From Streptomyces althioticus (GTDB lineage: Bacteria > Actinomycetota > Actinomycetes > Streptomycetales > Streptomycetaceae): DNA of 64,000 nt. This document shows positions 17,416 to 26,776 of the stretch, one piece after another. Made by a program: the position numbers and the translations under genes. Positions within the stretch are counted from its first letter, which is position 1, and every line of letters begins with the position of its first letter. Below the pieces are notes generated by a model. That model made no database searches. It saw only the letters and a program-made list of their open reading frames with translations, and was not told the DNA's origin. The stretch lies in NCBI GenBank assembly GCA_014649355.1, contig BMSW01000013.1, forward strand, positions 62,001 to 126,000. Reading direction: 5' to 3'.

Positions 17416-19464
17416 TCAGTCGCCGTTGCCCGGCGTCGGCGTCGTCTTCTGGATCTGCATCAGGAACTCGACGTTCGACTTGGTCTGCTTCATCTTGTCG
17501 AGGAGCAGCTCGATCGCCTGCTGCTGGTCGAGCGCGTGCAGCACCCGGCGCAGCTTCCACACGACCGCCAGCTCCTCGTTGCCGAGCAGGATCTCTTCCT
17601 TACGCGTACCGGACGCGTCCACGTCCACCGCGGGGAAGATGCGCTTGTCGGCGAGCTTCCGGTCGAGCTTGAGCTCCATGTTGCCGGTGCCCTTGAACTC
17701 CTCGAAGATCACCTCGTCCATGCGGGACCCGGTGTCCACCAGGGCGGTGGCGAGGATGGTCAGCGAGCCGCCGTCCTCGATGTTGCGGGCCGCACCGAAG
17801 AAGCGCTTCGGCGGGTACAGGGCGGTCGAGTCGACACCACCGGACAGGATGCGGCCGGAGGCCGGGGCGGCCAGGTTGTACGCACGGCCCAGACGCGTGA
17901 TCGAGTCCAGCAGCACGACGACGTCGTGCCCCAGCTCCACCAGGCGCTTGGCGCGCTCGATGGCCAGCTCGGCGACCGTGGTGTGGTCCTCGGCCGGGCG
18001 GTCGAAGGTCGAGGAGATGACCTCGCCCTTCACCGACCGCTGCATGTCGGTGACCTCTTCCGGACGCTCGTCGACGAGGACGACCATCAGGTGGCACTCG
18101 GGGTTGTTGTGCGTGATCGCGTTGGCGATCGCCTGCATGATCATGGTCTTGCCGGTCTTCGGCGGGGCCACGATCAGACCGCGCTGGCCCTTGCCGATCG
18201 GCGACACGAGGTCGATGATCCGCGTGGTCAGCACACCCGGGTCGGTCTCCAGACGGAGCCGGTCCTGCGGGTACAGCGGGGTCAGCTTGTTGAACTCCGG
18301 GCGGCCGCGGCCGTGTTCGGGCGCCATGCCGTTGACGGAGTCCAGGCGGACCAGCGCGTTGAACTTCTCGCGCCGCTCGCCTTCCTTGGGCTGACGGACG
18401 GCACCGGTGATGTGGTCGCCCTTGCGCAGGCCGTTCTTGCGGACCTGGGCGAGGGAGACGTACACGTCGTTCGGGCCGGGCAGGTAGCCGGAGGTCCGGA
18501 TGAAGGCGTAGTTGTCGAGGATGTCCAGGATGCCCGCGACCGGGATCAGGACGTCGTCCTCGTTGATCTGCGGCTCCTGCACGTCGTCGCGGCCACGGCG
18601 GCCACGGCGGTCGCGGTAGCGGCCGCGACGGCCACGGCGGCCGCCTCCGTCGTCGTCGTACCCGTCGTCCTGACGGCCCCCGCCGCCCTGCTGGTTCTGC
18701 TGACGGCCGCCGCCCTGGTTCTGCTGCTGGTCGTCGCCCTTGTTGCGGCGGTCGCCACGGTCCCCGCGGTCACCGCGGTCGCGGTCACGGCCACGCTCAC
18801 GGCGGTCGCGGCGGCGGCCTTCGCCGCCGTCGTGGTCGGACTTGCCCTCGCCCTGCTGGTTCTGCTGCTGCGACTGCTGCTGCTGAGCCGGGGCGTCGGA
18901 CTTGGTCTCGGTCTTCGCCTCGGCCGTGACCGTCTCGGTCGCGGCGGCCGGGGCGCCCGCGTCGGCGGTGGCACGACGGCGGCGGCGCTCGGGGGCGCCC
19001 TCCGCGGCCTGCTCGGCGGCGGACGCCTTCGGCGAGGGCTGACCGGGGATGTCGATCTGCTGCTGGGCCGCGGCCTTGTCGGCGGGCGCCTGCTCGTCCT
19101 TGGCCTCGGTCTTCTTCTCGGCCTTCTCGGCCGTGTCACCCGTGCGCGTGCGGGAGGTCGCGCGGCGCTTGGGCTTGGTCTCGGTGGACTCGGCCTTGGC
19201 CGGGGCGTCCCCGGAAGGGGTGCCTCCACCGGCGGCCTGCGCCTCCTTGATGACCTCGATCAGCTGGCTCTTGCGCATGCGCGCCGTGCCCCTGATGCCG
19301 AGGCCGGATGCGACCTGCTGCAGCTCGGCCAGCACCATGCCCTCGAGGCCGGTACCGCGGCGCCGCCGGGAGCCGGCACCGGAGGCAGGCGCGGAAGCGT
19401 CCGTGGCGGGCGCGGCAGCGGTCTCCTCGACACGTGCGCCCATCAGATCGGTGGTGTCGCTCAC
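17416..19464 (-). CDS. rho: Transcription termination factor Rho with long disordered insertion
   Basis: A 682-residue hexameric RNA helicase that releases RNA from RNA polymerase. Order: a Rho_N/SAP-like domain (about 40-80, LQQVASGLGIRGTARMRKSQ); a disordered acidic, Gln- and Arg/Gly-rich region (about 80-300); the OB-fold RNA-binding domain (VAGILDILDNYAFIRTSGYL); then the ATPase with Walker A APPKTGKT near 433-440 and Walker B DVVVLLDSITR. The E. coli protein is 419 residues, so the insertion is over 200 residues. The GTG start at 19464 has GGAAGGA upstream. Such insertions are typical of actinobacterial Rho and bind extra RNA. Confidence 0.96.
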   Translation of the reverse strand: MSDTTDLMGARVEETAAAPATDASAPASGAGSRRRRGTGLEGMVLAELQQVASGLGIRGTARMRKSQLIEVIKEAQAAGGGTPSGDAPAKAESTETKPKRRATSRTRTGDTAEKAEKKTEAKDEQAPADKAAAQQQIDIPGQPSPKASAAEQAAEGAPERRRRRATADAGAPAAATETVTAEAKTETKSDAPAQQQQSQQQNQQGEGKSDHDGGEGRRRDRRERGRDRDRGDRGDRGDRRNKGDDQQQNQGGGRQQNQQGGGGRQDDGYDDDGGGRRGRRGRYRDRRGRRGRDDVQEPQINEDDVLIPVAGILDILDNYAFIRTSGYLPGPNDVYVSLAQVRKNGLRKGDHITGAVRQPKEGERREKFNALVRLDSVNGMAPEHGRGRPEFNKLTPLYPQDRLRLETDPGVLTTRIIDLVSPIGKGQRGLIVAPPKTGKTMIMQAIANAITHNNPECHLMVVLVDERPEEVTDMQRSVKGEVISSTFDRPAEDHTTVAELAIERAKRLVELGHDVVVLLDSITRLGRAYNLAAPASGRILSGGVDSTALYPPKRFFGAARNIEDGGSLTILATALVDTGSRMDEVIFEEFKGTGNMELKLDRKLADKRIFPAVDVDASGTRKEEILLGNEELAVVWKLRRVLHALDQQQAIELLLDKMKQTKSNVEFLMQIQKTTPTPGNGD

Positions 19465-19882
19465 GAAGGGTCCTTCCCTGGAGCGGACGTCGGCCTGTCT
19501 GGCTCGGCGACCGGTTGTGCTGTCCGGCATCGTTCCCTGATGTGTGGACCGTGCCGGGGCGGTTGTCCGCCTGCGCGGCGGAAGAGATATCTGGTGATGG
19601 CGCTACCTCGAGCCGTGGCACCCGGTGTCACGTGGCGTGGTCGCACCGATTCCGAAGCTCCCCCAGAGGGGGTGCCCCCACCTGCGGGCCGTTCAGTGTC
19701 CGCGTACGACGTACTGCCCGCGTACGTCGCAGTGAACACAGTGCGGCTTGGGGGGCTCCCGGAAGAATGTCTGTCCCGGACGGGGACACGAGGCACCTCG
19801 CCATGGTGGGGTCGGGTGCAGACTTGAGGTTAACACTACCGGATCCAACAAACATTCCCCCTCTCCAAATCCGGCAACCGTG
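19465..19882 (-). promoter_or_regulatory. Long leader region of rho
   Basis: The 418 bp between thrB and rho has no gene. The minus-strand segment near 19830-19870 is the only AT-rich part (TGTTTGTTGGATCC, TAGTGTTAACC) and probably contains the rho promoter, leaving a leader of roughly 350-400 bases. rho is autoregulated through its leader in other bacteria; that this leader does so is inference. Confidence 0.4.
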
Positions 19883-20800
19883 TCAGGTGGCGAGCGGAAG
19901 GACGCTCGCTCCCTGGACGTCCAGGCTCAGCCGGTTGGCGGCCCAGTCGGTGCCGGCGAGCGCTTCGACCTTGTCGGCCGTGCCCGCGTCGGCCAGCGCC
20001 ATGACCGTCGGTCCGGCGCCGGAGATGACCGCGGGGATGCCGTCCCCGCGCAGCCGCTCCACCAGTGCGGCGCTCTCCGGCATCGCCGGGGCGCGGTACT
20101 CCTGGTGCAGACGGTCCTCGGTGGCGGGCAGCAGCAGCTCGGGGCGCCGGGTGAGGGCCTCGACGAGCAGGGCGGCACGGCCCGCGTTGGCGGCGGCGTC
20201 GACGTGCGGCACGGTGCGCGGGAGCAGTCCGCGCGCGGTCTCGGTGAGGACCGGCTTCGCGGGCACGAAAACCACCGGAACGATGGAATCGGCGGGCTCC
20301 ATCCTGATCGCCCGGGCGGCGCCGCCCTCCATCCAGGACAGGGTGAAGCCGCCGAGCAGACAGGCGGCGACGTTGTCGGGGTGGCCCTCGATCTCGGTGG
20401 CCAGCTCGAGCAGCGCGGTGTCGTCGAGCTTGTTCTCGGCGCCTATGGTCACGGCGCGGGCGGCGACGATCCCGGCGCAGATGGCGGCCGAGGAGGAGCC
20501 GAGGCCCCGGCCGTGCGGGATGCGGTTGGCGCAGACGATCTCCAGACCGCGCGGCTGCCCGCCGAGCAGGTCGAAGGCGGTGCGCAGGGAGCGTACGAGA
20601 AGGTGGCTCTCGTCCCGCGGGAGGGTCTCGCCGCCCTCACCCGCGATGTCGATGTGCAGCCCGGAGTCGGCCACCCGGACGACGACGTCGTCGTAAAGGC
20701 CCAGCGCCAGGCCGAGGGCGTCGAAGCCCGGGCCGAGGTTGGCGCTGGTGGCGGGGACGCGCACCCGGACGGCGGCGGCGCGGAACGCGGGACCGGCCAT
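19883..20800 (-). CDS. thrB: Homoserine kinase
   Basis: A 305-residue GHMP kinase that phosphorylates homoserine with ATP in threonine synthesis. The N-terminal VRVRVPATSANLGPGFDALG and the ATP-binding loop PHGRGLGSSSAAI are family motifs, and ISGAGPTVMAL is the third GHMP motif. The start MAGPAFRAAAV was chosen for length and because upstream sequence is not conserved. It is separated from thrC by 829 bp of repeats, which is unusual because hom, thrC and thrB normally sit close together. Confidence 0.96.
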   Translation of the reverse strand: MAGPAFRAAAVRVRVPATSANLGPGFDALGLALGLYDDVVVRVADSGLHIDIAGEGGETLPRDESHLLVRSLRTAFDLLGGQPRGLEIVCANRIPHGRGLGSSSAAICAGIVAARAVTIGAENKLDDTALLELATEIEGHPDNVAACLLGGFTLSWMEGGAARAIRMEPADSIVPVVFVPAKPVLTETARGLLPRTVPHVDAAANAGRAALLVEALTRRPELLLPATEDRLHQEYRAPAMPESAALVERLRGDGIPAVISGAGPTVMALADAGTADKVEALAGTDWAANRLSLDVQGASVLPLAT

Positions 20801-21629
20801 CGCTCGAAGACTCTCCTGTAGCTGCGTGGACTGTCGAATGACGTTCGACGGACATTCGATGACGTACGAGAACCCTGGGGCCGCCACCGACCGGGCTGGC
20901 CGGCCGCTTCCGGGCCGTCCTGGGGCACTGGCGGGACCCTGGGGACGACGCACTGCCGCGGCATATGCGGCGGGCGGGTTCCCTACAGCCTATCGAAGGA
21001 AGGTTCACCTGCGACATAGGGCGCACAGGAGGCGCACGATGCGTGTCGCAAGCCCCCTGTGCACCCCCCGTAGAGAGCGTCCCCGGACGGGCGCGTCCTT
21101 ACGCCGGTTCCGGCGGATCCGCGTCGATGTGAGCACGCGGATCCGCACGGGCCGTACGAGCCGCACGGGCCGAACGAGCCGCACGGGCCGAACGAGCCGA
21201 GGCCCCGTGGACCGGACGAGCCCGGGTCGCCGTCGGCCGGACGAACCGGGCCGGGGCGGCCGTGGGCCGGACGCGCCGGGGCCGCCGCGGGCCGGGCAAC
21301 CCGAGTCGCCATGGGCCGCACGAGCCGAGGCCCCGTGGACCGGACGAGCCCGGGTCGCCGTCGGCCGGACGAACCGGGCCGGGGCCGGCGCGGGCCGGAC
21401 GCGCCGGGGCCGCCGCGGGCCGGGCAACCCGAGTCGCCATGGGCCGCGCGGCCCGAGCGACCGTGGGTCGGCCGGCCCACGGCGGCCCGGGTCGCCGTCG
21501 GCCGGACGAACCGGACCGGGGCCGGCGTGGGCCGGACGCGCCGGGGCCAACGTGGGCTGGGCGACCCGAGTCGCCATGGGCCGCCCGGCCCGAGCGGCCG
21601 TGGGTCGGCCGAGCCCGGAAGGCCGTGGG
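20801..21629. repeat. Non-coding tandem-repeat tract between thrC and thrB
   Basis: About 490 bp of this gap (21143-21629) is repeats. It begins with three 18-bp units (CCGCACGGGCCGTACGAG, then two with AACGAG) at 21143-21196. A unit of about 128-137 bp follows: its marker GGGTCGCCGTCGGCCGGACG starts at 21224, 21352 and 21489. The long periods (128 and 137 bp) are not multiples of three, so reading frames shift from copy to copy and no protein can be conserved. The tract ends at the thrC stop codon. 20801-21140 shows no gene. Confidence 0.85.
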
Positions 21630-22688
21630 TCAGACGAGACCGAGCCGCTGCGCGGCGGTGGCCGCGTCGACCGGCACCGTGACCGGCTGCGGGGCGCCGG
21701 CGACGGCCCAGTCGGGGTCCTTCAGACCGTTGCCGGTGACCGTGCACACGATCTTCTGGCCCGGGTCGACCTTGCCCTGCTCGGCGGCCTTCAGCAGACC
21801 GGCGACCGACGCGGCGGACGCGGGCTCGACGAAGACGCCCTCCTGGGAGGCCAGCAGCCGGTAGGCGCGCAGGATCTCACGGTCCGTCACCTCGTCGATG
21901 CGGCCGCCCGATTCGTCCCGCGCGGCGAGCGCGAGCTGCCACGAGGCGGGGTTGCCGATGCGGATGGCGGTGGCGATCGTCGAGGGGTCCTTCACGACCT
22001 CGCCGCGCACGATGGGGGCGCTGCCGGAGGCCTGGAAGCCCCACATGCGCGGGGTGCGGGAGCTGACGCCGTCGGCGGCGTACTCCTTGTAGCCCTTCCA
22101 GTACGCGGTGATGTTGCCCGCGTTGCCCACCGGCAGGACGTGGATGTCGGGGGCGTCGCCCAGCATGTCCACGATCTCGAAGGCGGCGGTCTTCTGGCCC
22201 TCGATGCGCACCGGATTGACCGAATTGACCAGCGCCACCGGGTAGTTGTCGCTCAGCGAGCGGGCCAGCGTCAGGCAGTCGTCGAAGTTGCCGTCGACCT
22301 GGAGGATCTTCGCGCCGTGCACCAGGGCCTGGCCCATCTTGCCCAGCGCGATCTTGCCCTGCGGCACCAGCACGGCGGAGACCATGCCGGCGCGCACGCC
22401 GTACGCGGCGGCGGACGCGGAGGTGTTGCCCGTGGAGGCGCAGATGACCGCCTTCGCGCCCTCCTCCTTGGCCCGGGAGATGGCCATCGTCATGCCGCGG
22501 TCCTTGAAGGACCCGGTCGGGTTCGCGCCCTCGACCTTGAGGTGGACCTCGCAGCCGGTGCGCTCGGAGAGCACCTGCGCGGGCACGAGCGGCGTACCGC
22601 CCTCACGGAGCGTCACGACCGGCGTGGTGTCCGACACCGGAAGCCGGTCCCGGTACTCCTCGATGATTCCGCGCCACTGGTGGGTCAT
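21630..22688 (-). CDS. thrC: Threonine synthase
   Basis: A 352-residue PLP enzyme that converts O-phosphohomoserine to threonine. The PLP-binding Lys is Lys62 in NPTGSFKDRG, and the phosphate-binding loop includes PVGNAGNITAYWKG. The short length fits the bacterial/actinobacterial class. It lies six bases after hom, consistent with an operon. The downstream end abuts the repeat tract. Confidence 0.97.
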   Translation of the reverse strand: MTHQWRGIIEEYRDRLPVSDTTPVVTLREGGTPLVPAQVLSERTGCEVHLKVEGANPTGSFKDRGMTMAISRAKEEGAKAVICASTGNTSASAAAYGVRAGMVSAVLVPQGKIALGKMGQALVHGAKILQVDGNFDDCLTLARSLSDNYPVALVNSVNPVRIEGQKTAAFEIVDMLGDAPDIHVLPVGNAGNITAYWKGYKEYAADGVSSRTPRMWGFQASGSAPIVRGEVVKDPSTIATAIRIGNPASWQLALAARDESGGRIDEVTDREILRAYRLLASQEGVFVEPASAASVAGLLKAAEQGKVDPGQKIVCTVTGNGLKDPDWAVAGAPQPVTVPVDAATAAQRLGLV

Positions 22689-22694
22689 TGCTGG

Positions 22695-23984
22695 TTACTC
22701 TCCTTCAACCCGCATGATGCTGGCGACACCACGCACGGTGTCGAGCTTGCGCAACGCCTCCACGGTCCCGCCGAGGGCCGCGTCGGACGCACGGTGGGTG
22801 ACGACGACGAGCGACGCCTCCCCGTCCTTGCCTTGCTGGCGGACCGTGTCGATCGAGACACCGTGCTCCGCGAACACGGTGGCGACCTGGGCGAGGACGC
22901 CCGGTTTGTCGGCCACGTCCAGGCTGATGTGGTAGCGCGTGACGACCTCGCCCATCGGCGAGACGGGCAGCGCCGCGTAGGCGGACTCGCCGGGGCCCGT
23001 GGTGCCGCCGAGCCGGTTGCGGCCGACCGCGACCAGGTCGCCGAGCACGGCGGAGGCGGTCGGGGAGCCGCCCGCGCCGGGGCCGTAGAACATCAGCTGC
23101 CCGGAGGCGTCGGACTCGACGAACACGGCGTTGTAGGCGCCGCGCACGGAGGCCAGCGGGTGGCTGAGCGGGATCATCGCCGGGTGCACGCGCGCGGTGA
23201 CCGACGCGCCGTCCTCGGCCCGCTCGCAGATGGCGAGCAGCTTGATGGTGCAGCCCATCTCCTTGGCGGAGGCGAAGTCCGCGGCCGTCACCTCGGTCAT
23301 GCCCTCACGGTGGACGTCGTCGAGGCGCACACGGGTGTGGAAGGCGATGCCGGCGAGGATGGCGGCCTTGGCGGCGGCGTCGAAGCCCTCGACGTCGGCG
23401 GTCGGGTCGGCCTCGGCGTACCCCAGGGCGGTGGCCTCGTCGAGGGCCTCCTGATAGCCCGCGCCCGTGCTGTCCATCTTGTCGAGGATGAAGTTGGTGG
23501 TGCCGTTGACGATGCCGAGCACCCGGTTCACCTTGTCGCCGGCGAGGGACTCGCGCAGCGGGCGGATCAGCGGGATGGCGCCTGCCACGGCGGCCTCGTA
23601 GTAGAGGTCCTTGCCGTGCTCCTCGGCGGCGGCGTGCAGCGCGGCGCCGTCCTGGGCGAGGAGGGCCTTGTTGGCGGAGACGACGGAGGCGCCGTGCTCG
23701 AAGGCGGTGGTGATGAGGGTCCGGGCCGGCTCGATGCCGCCGATGACCTCCACGACGATGTCGAGGTCGCCGCGTTTGACGAGGGCGGTCGCGTCGGTGG
23801 TGATCAGCGCGGGGTCGATGCCCTCGCGCACCTTGTCCGGGCGCCGTACGGCCACGCCGGCGAGCTCGACCGGGGCTCCGATGCGGGCGGCGAGGTCGTC
23901 GGCGTGCGTCGTCATGATGCGCGCCACCTCTGAGCCGACCACTCCACAGCCCAGCAGCGCCACCTTCAGCGGACGCGTACGCAT
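22695..23984 (-). CDS. hom: Homoserine dehydrogenase
   Basis: A 429-residue NAD(P)H-dependent enzyme reducing aspartate semialdehyde to homoserine. The N-terminal Rossmann motif is VALLGCGVVGSEVA; the substrate region contains YEAAVAGAIPLIRPLRESLAGDK and NGTTNFILDKM. A C-terminal ACT domain (about 345-425, YHISLDVADKPGVLAQVATV) should mediate threonine feedback. Two ATGs are adjacent at 23987 and 23984; the second is better spaced from GAGG. Next to lysA it forms the aspartate-family block. Confidence 0.96.
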   Translation of the reverse strand: MRTRPLKVALLGCGVVGSEVARIMTTHADDLAARIGAPVELAGVAVRRPDKVREGIDPALITTDATALVKRGDLDIVVEVIGGIEPARTLITTAFEHGASVVSANKALLAQDGAALHAAAEEHGKDLYYEAAVAGAIPLIRPLRESLAGDKVNRVLGIVNGTTNFILDKMDSTGAGYQEALDEATALGYAEADPTADVEGFDAAAKAAILAGIAFHTRVRLDDVHREGMTEVTAADFASAKEMGCTIKLLAICERAEDGASVTARVHPAMIPLSHPLASVRGAYNAVFVESDASGQLMFYGPGAGGSPTASAVLGDLVAVGRNRLGGTTGPGESAYAALPVSPMGEVVTRYHISLDVADKPGVLAQVATVFAEHGVSIDTVRQQGKDGEASLVVVTHRASDAALGGTVEALRKLDTVRGVASIMRVEGE

Positions 23985-24185
23985 CATCCGACCTCGTTTC
24001 CTGATTACCGTCTCGGTTGCACCAGTCTCACTCACCGAACGGGACTTTCTGTGCGAAGTCCGGATCGTGAGACGTCTATTTCATTTACATGTCCGCGCCG
24101 ACGAAAGATCTTCCGCCGGCGCGGACACCCCGTTCAGGGCCCTGTCCGGGGCCCTGTCCGCGGGGCCCTGTTCCTCGGGGGCGTC

Positions 24186-25577
24186 TCAGCCGACGTCGAG
24201 CCGCAGCAGGTCCTCCTCCGTCTCGCGCCGGACGATGACGCGCGCCTGGCCGTCCTTCACCGCGACCACCGGCGGCCGCAGCACGTGGTTGTAGTTGCTG
24301 GCCATGGACCGGCAGTACGCCCCGGTCGCCGGCACGGCGATCAGGTCACCCGGTGCCAGGTCGCCCGGCAGGAACGCGTCCTTCACCACGATGTCACCGC
24401 TCTCGCAGTGCTTGCCGACGACCCGGGTCAGCATGGGCTCGGCGTCGGAGGAGCGGGAGACGAGGGAGACGCTGTACTCGGCGTCGTACAGGGCGGTGCG
24501 GATGTTGTCCGACATGCCGCCGTCGACGGAGACGTACGTGCGCAGCCCGTCGAGCGGCTTGACGGTGCCCACCTCGTAGAGCGTGAACGCGGTCGGGCCG
24601 ACGATGGCGCGGCCCGGCTCGACGCTGATACGAGGGGTGCGCAGCTTGGCGGCCTCACACTCACGGGTGACGATCTCGGTGAGCGCCTTGGCGATCTCGT
24701 GCGGTTCGCGGGGGTCGTCGTCGCTGGTGTACGCGATGCCGAGGCCGCCGCCGAGGTCGATCTCGGGCAGCTCGACGCCGTGCTCGTCGCGGATGTCCTT
24801 GAGCAGCCCGACCACGCGGTGCGCGGCGACCTCGAAGCCGGACATGTCGAAGATCTGCGATCCGATGTGCGAGTGGATGCCGATGACCTCGAGCCCGTCG
24901 AGCTGCAGCGCGCGCCGCACGGCTTCGGCGGCCTGACCTCCGGCCAGCGGGATGCCGAACTTCTGGTCCTCGTGGGCGGTGGCGATGAACTCGTGGGTGT
25001 GCGCCTCGACGCCGACGGTGATGCGGATCTGCACGCGCTGCCGGGTGCCGAGCTCGCGGGCGATGTGGGCGACGCGGACGATCTCCTGGAAGGAGTCGAG
25101 CACGATCCGGCCGACGCCGGCCTCGACGGCGCGGCGGATCTCGGCGACGGACTTGTTGTTGCCGTGGAAGGCGATGCGCTCGGCGGGCATCCCGGCGGAC
25201 AGCGCGGTGGCCAGCTCGCCGCCGGAGCAGACGTCGAGGTTCAGCCCCTCCTCGTTCAGCCAGCGGACGACGGCCCGGGACAGGAACGCCTTGCCGGCGT
25301 AGAACACGTCGGCGTGGTCACCGAAGGCGGTACGCCAGGCGCGGGCCCGGGAGCGGAAGTCGTCCTCGTCGAGAACGTAGGCGGGGGTGCCGTACTCCTC
25401 GGCGAGCCGCTTGACGTCGATCCCGCCGATGGTGAGGACCCCGTGCTCGTCGCGGGTGACGGTCTGGGCCCACACCTTGGGGTCGAGGGCGTTGAGGTCG
25501 GCGGGCGGCGCGGAGTAGTGCCCCTCGGGGAGGACGTCGGCGTGACGGGGCCCGGCGGGGTGTGCGGAACGGCTCAT
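24186..25577 (-). CDS. lysA: Diaminopimelate decarboxylase
   Basis: A 463-residue fold-type III PLP enzyme that makes lysine from meso-diaminopimelate. The PLP Lys is Lys96 in DVFYAGKAFLS; HSHIGSQIFD, the glycine-rich GGGLGIAY and the active-site Cys in GKHCESGD (donated across the dimer) are present. It lies 17 bp after nrtL, so the two are probably cotranscribed, and about 200 bp before hom. Confidence 0.97.
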   Translation of the reverse strand: MSRSAHPAGPRHADVLPEGHYSAPPADLNALDPKVWAQTVTRDEHGVLTIGGIDVKRLAEEYGTPAYVLDEDDFRSRARAWRTAFGDHADVFYAGKAFLSRAVVRWLNEEGLNLDVCSGGELATALSAGMPAERIAFHGNNKSVAEIRRAVEAGVGRIVLDSFQEIVRVAHIARELGTRQRVQIRITVGVEAHTHEFIATAHEDQKFGIPLAGGQAAEAVRRALQLDGLEVIGIHSHIGSQIFDMSGFEVAAHRVVGLLKDIRDEHGVELPEIDLGGGLGIAYTSDDDPREPHEIAKALTEIVTRECEAAKLRTPRISVEPGRAIVGPTAFTLYEVGTVKPLDGLRTYVSVDGGMSDNIRTALYDAEYSVSLVSRSSDAEPMLTRVVGKHCESGDIVVKDAFLPGDLAPGDLIAVPATGAYCRSMASNYNHVLRPPVVAVKDGQARVIVRRETEEDLLRLDVG

Positions 25578-25594
25578 GGCAGGTCTTGGGCTTC

Positions 25595-26626
25595 CTAGAG
25601 ATGTTCGGGTGCGTCGATGCCGAGCAGGGTGAGGCCGCCGGCCAGCACCGTCCCGGCGGCTTCGGCGAGGGCGAGCCGGGCACGGTGGGCGGCCGAGGGT
25701 TTCTCGTCGCCGAGAGGCAGGACGGAGGGCAGCAGGGGCGCGAGCGCGTCGGCGACGGCGACGAGGTGCCGGGCGAGCCGGTCGGGGGCGCGGTGGGCGG
25801 CGGTGGCGGCGAGGACGCGGGGGTGGTCGGCGAGGGCCTGATGCAACGCGGACGCGTTGACGGTCCCCGGCTCGGCCCCGAACCCGAGATCGGCCGCATT
25901 ACGCACAACGGCCCGGCTCCGGGCGTGCGCGTACCGCACGCGGAACAGCGGGTTGCTCTCACGCTGCACCAGGTGTTCGTCCCCGATCCGGGGCCGGTCG
26001 TGCGGCGCGGGGTGGAGCAGGGCCCAGCGGGCGGTGTCACGGCCGAGGGGGGTGGGGTCGGCGGAGGCGGGGACGGGGCGGAGGGGGTCGGTGCCGGGCC
26101 GTACGCGGATGTCTTCGGGTACGCCGAGGACGCGGACCCAGGCGTCCTCGGGAGGGCGGGTGCAGTGCAGCTGGGGGCGGGCGCCCTGGGACCGCAGCAC
26201 GCGGGCGACGGAGTCCATGAGGACGAGGGCGCGGACCTCGGGGGCGGCGTGGAGCTCGATCGTCTGCCCGGCGAGGGCGTCGCTGTGCCCGTACCGGGGG
26301 CCGGCGCGGAGGATGTCGCCCACGAGGCGGGCGTCGGAGCCGCCGGCGAGGGAGATGTTGAGGAACCCGGGTCCGGTGACGACGACGTCGCTGATGCCGT
26401 CGGCGTGGAGCAGGCGGGTGCGCAGCACCTCGGCGACGGCGGGGGCGGGCTGTCCGGCCGGGCGGGCGAGCTGGAGGGCGACGTTGGTGGCGTAGTCGCC
26501 GCAGCCACCGGGCCCGGGGGGCGCGACGACGACCCGCTCGGGCACCACGGCCACGGCCAGTTCTCCCTCGTCGACGGCACGACGCACCGCGTGCAGCACG
26601 GTGCGGGAGAGCTCGACGGGGGTCAC
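25595..26626 (-). CDS. nrtL: ArgS-related anticodon-binding protein (NrtL-like)
   Basis: A 343-residue paralogue of arginyl-tRNA synthetase. An N-terminal Arg-S-like domain (GDYATNVALQLARPAGQPAP, GPGFLNISL) is joined to a C-terminal DALR-type helical domain (LVQRESNPLFRVRYAHARSR and following). The whole nucleotide-binding core with HIGH and KMSKS is missing, so it cannot aminoacylate. It may bind tRNA-Arg or an Arg-tRNA intermediate. GTG at 26626 was chosen from the family N-terminus. It is placed just upstream of lysA. Confidence 0.85.
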   Translation of the reverse strand: MTPVELSRTVLHAVRRAVDEGELAVAVVPERVVVAPPGPGGCGDYATNVALQLARPAGQPAPAVAEVLRTRLLHADGISDVVVTGPGFLNISLAGGSDARLVGDILRAGPRYGHSDALAGQTIELHAAPEVRALVLMDSVARVLRSQGARPQLHCTRPPEDAWVRVLGVPEDIRVRPGTDPLRPVPASADPTPLGRDTARWALLHPAPHDRPRIGDEHLVQRESNPLFRVRYAHARSRAVVRNAADLGFGAEPGTVNASALHQALADHPRVLAATAAHRAPDRLARHLVAVADALAPLLPSVLPLGDEKPSAAHRARLALAEAAGTVLAGGLTLLGIDAPEHL

Positions 26627-26640
26627 GGGACAAGCGTAGG

Positions 26641-26776
26641 CGAGGAGGGGGGTGGGTATGCGAACGGGTTTGGGGGGTGTCCCGGGATGTGGACGGGGGT
26701 GGACGGGGCCGGTCGGGCGCGGACGGGCGTGAACGTGCACGGACGGGGGTGGACGTGCGCGGACGGGGGTGAACAG
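26641..26776. repeat. Short GGACGGG-type tandem repeats upstream of nrtL
   Basis: GGACGGG followed by G/C, G, T starts at 26691, 26721, 26741 and 26761. The last three form 20-bp units (GGACGGGCGTGAACGTGCAC and variants), about 2.75 copies. They lie between the receiver protein stop and the nrtL start, in the transcribed gap. Confidence 0.7.

Noticed and set aside
21143..21196. CRISPR array candidate (three 18-bp units)
   Set aside because: The units are directly adjacent with no spacers, too short, and no cas genes are near.
20983..21747. 254-codon minus-strand frame over the repeats
   Set aside because: Repeat periods of 128 and 137 bp shift the frame between copies, so the amino-acid repeat is not maintained, and it overlaps thrC.
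20739..23933. 1064-codon plus-strand open frame across thrB-hom
   Set aside because: Shadow of thrC, hom and the repeat tract; no recognisable domain.
24001..24185. Riboswitch or attenuator before lysA/hom
   Set aside because: No lysine riboswitch or leader-peptide pattern with Lys or Thr codons was found in the gap.
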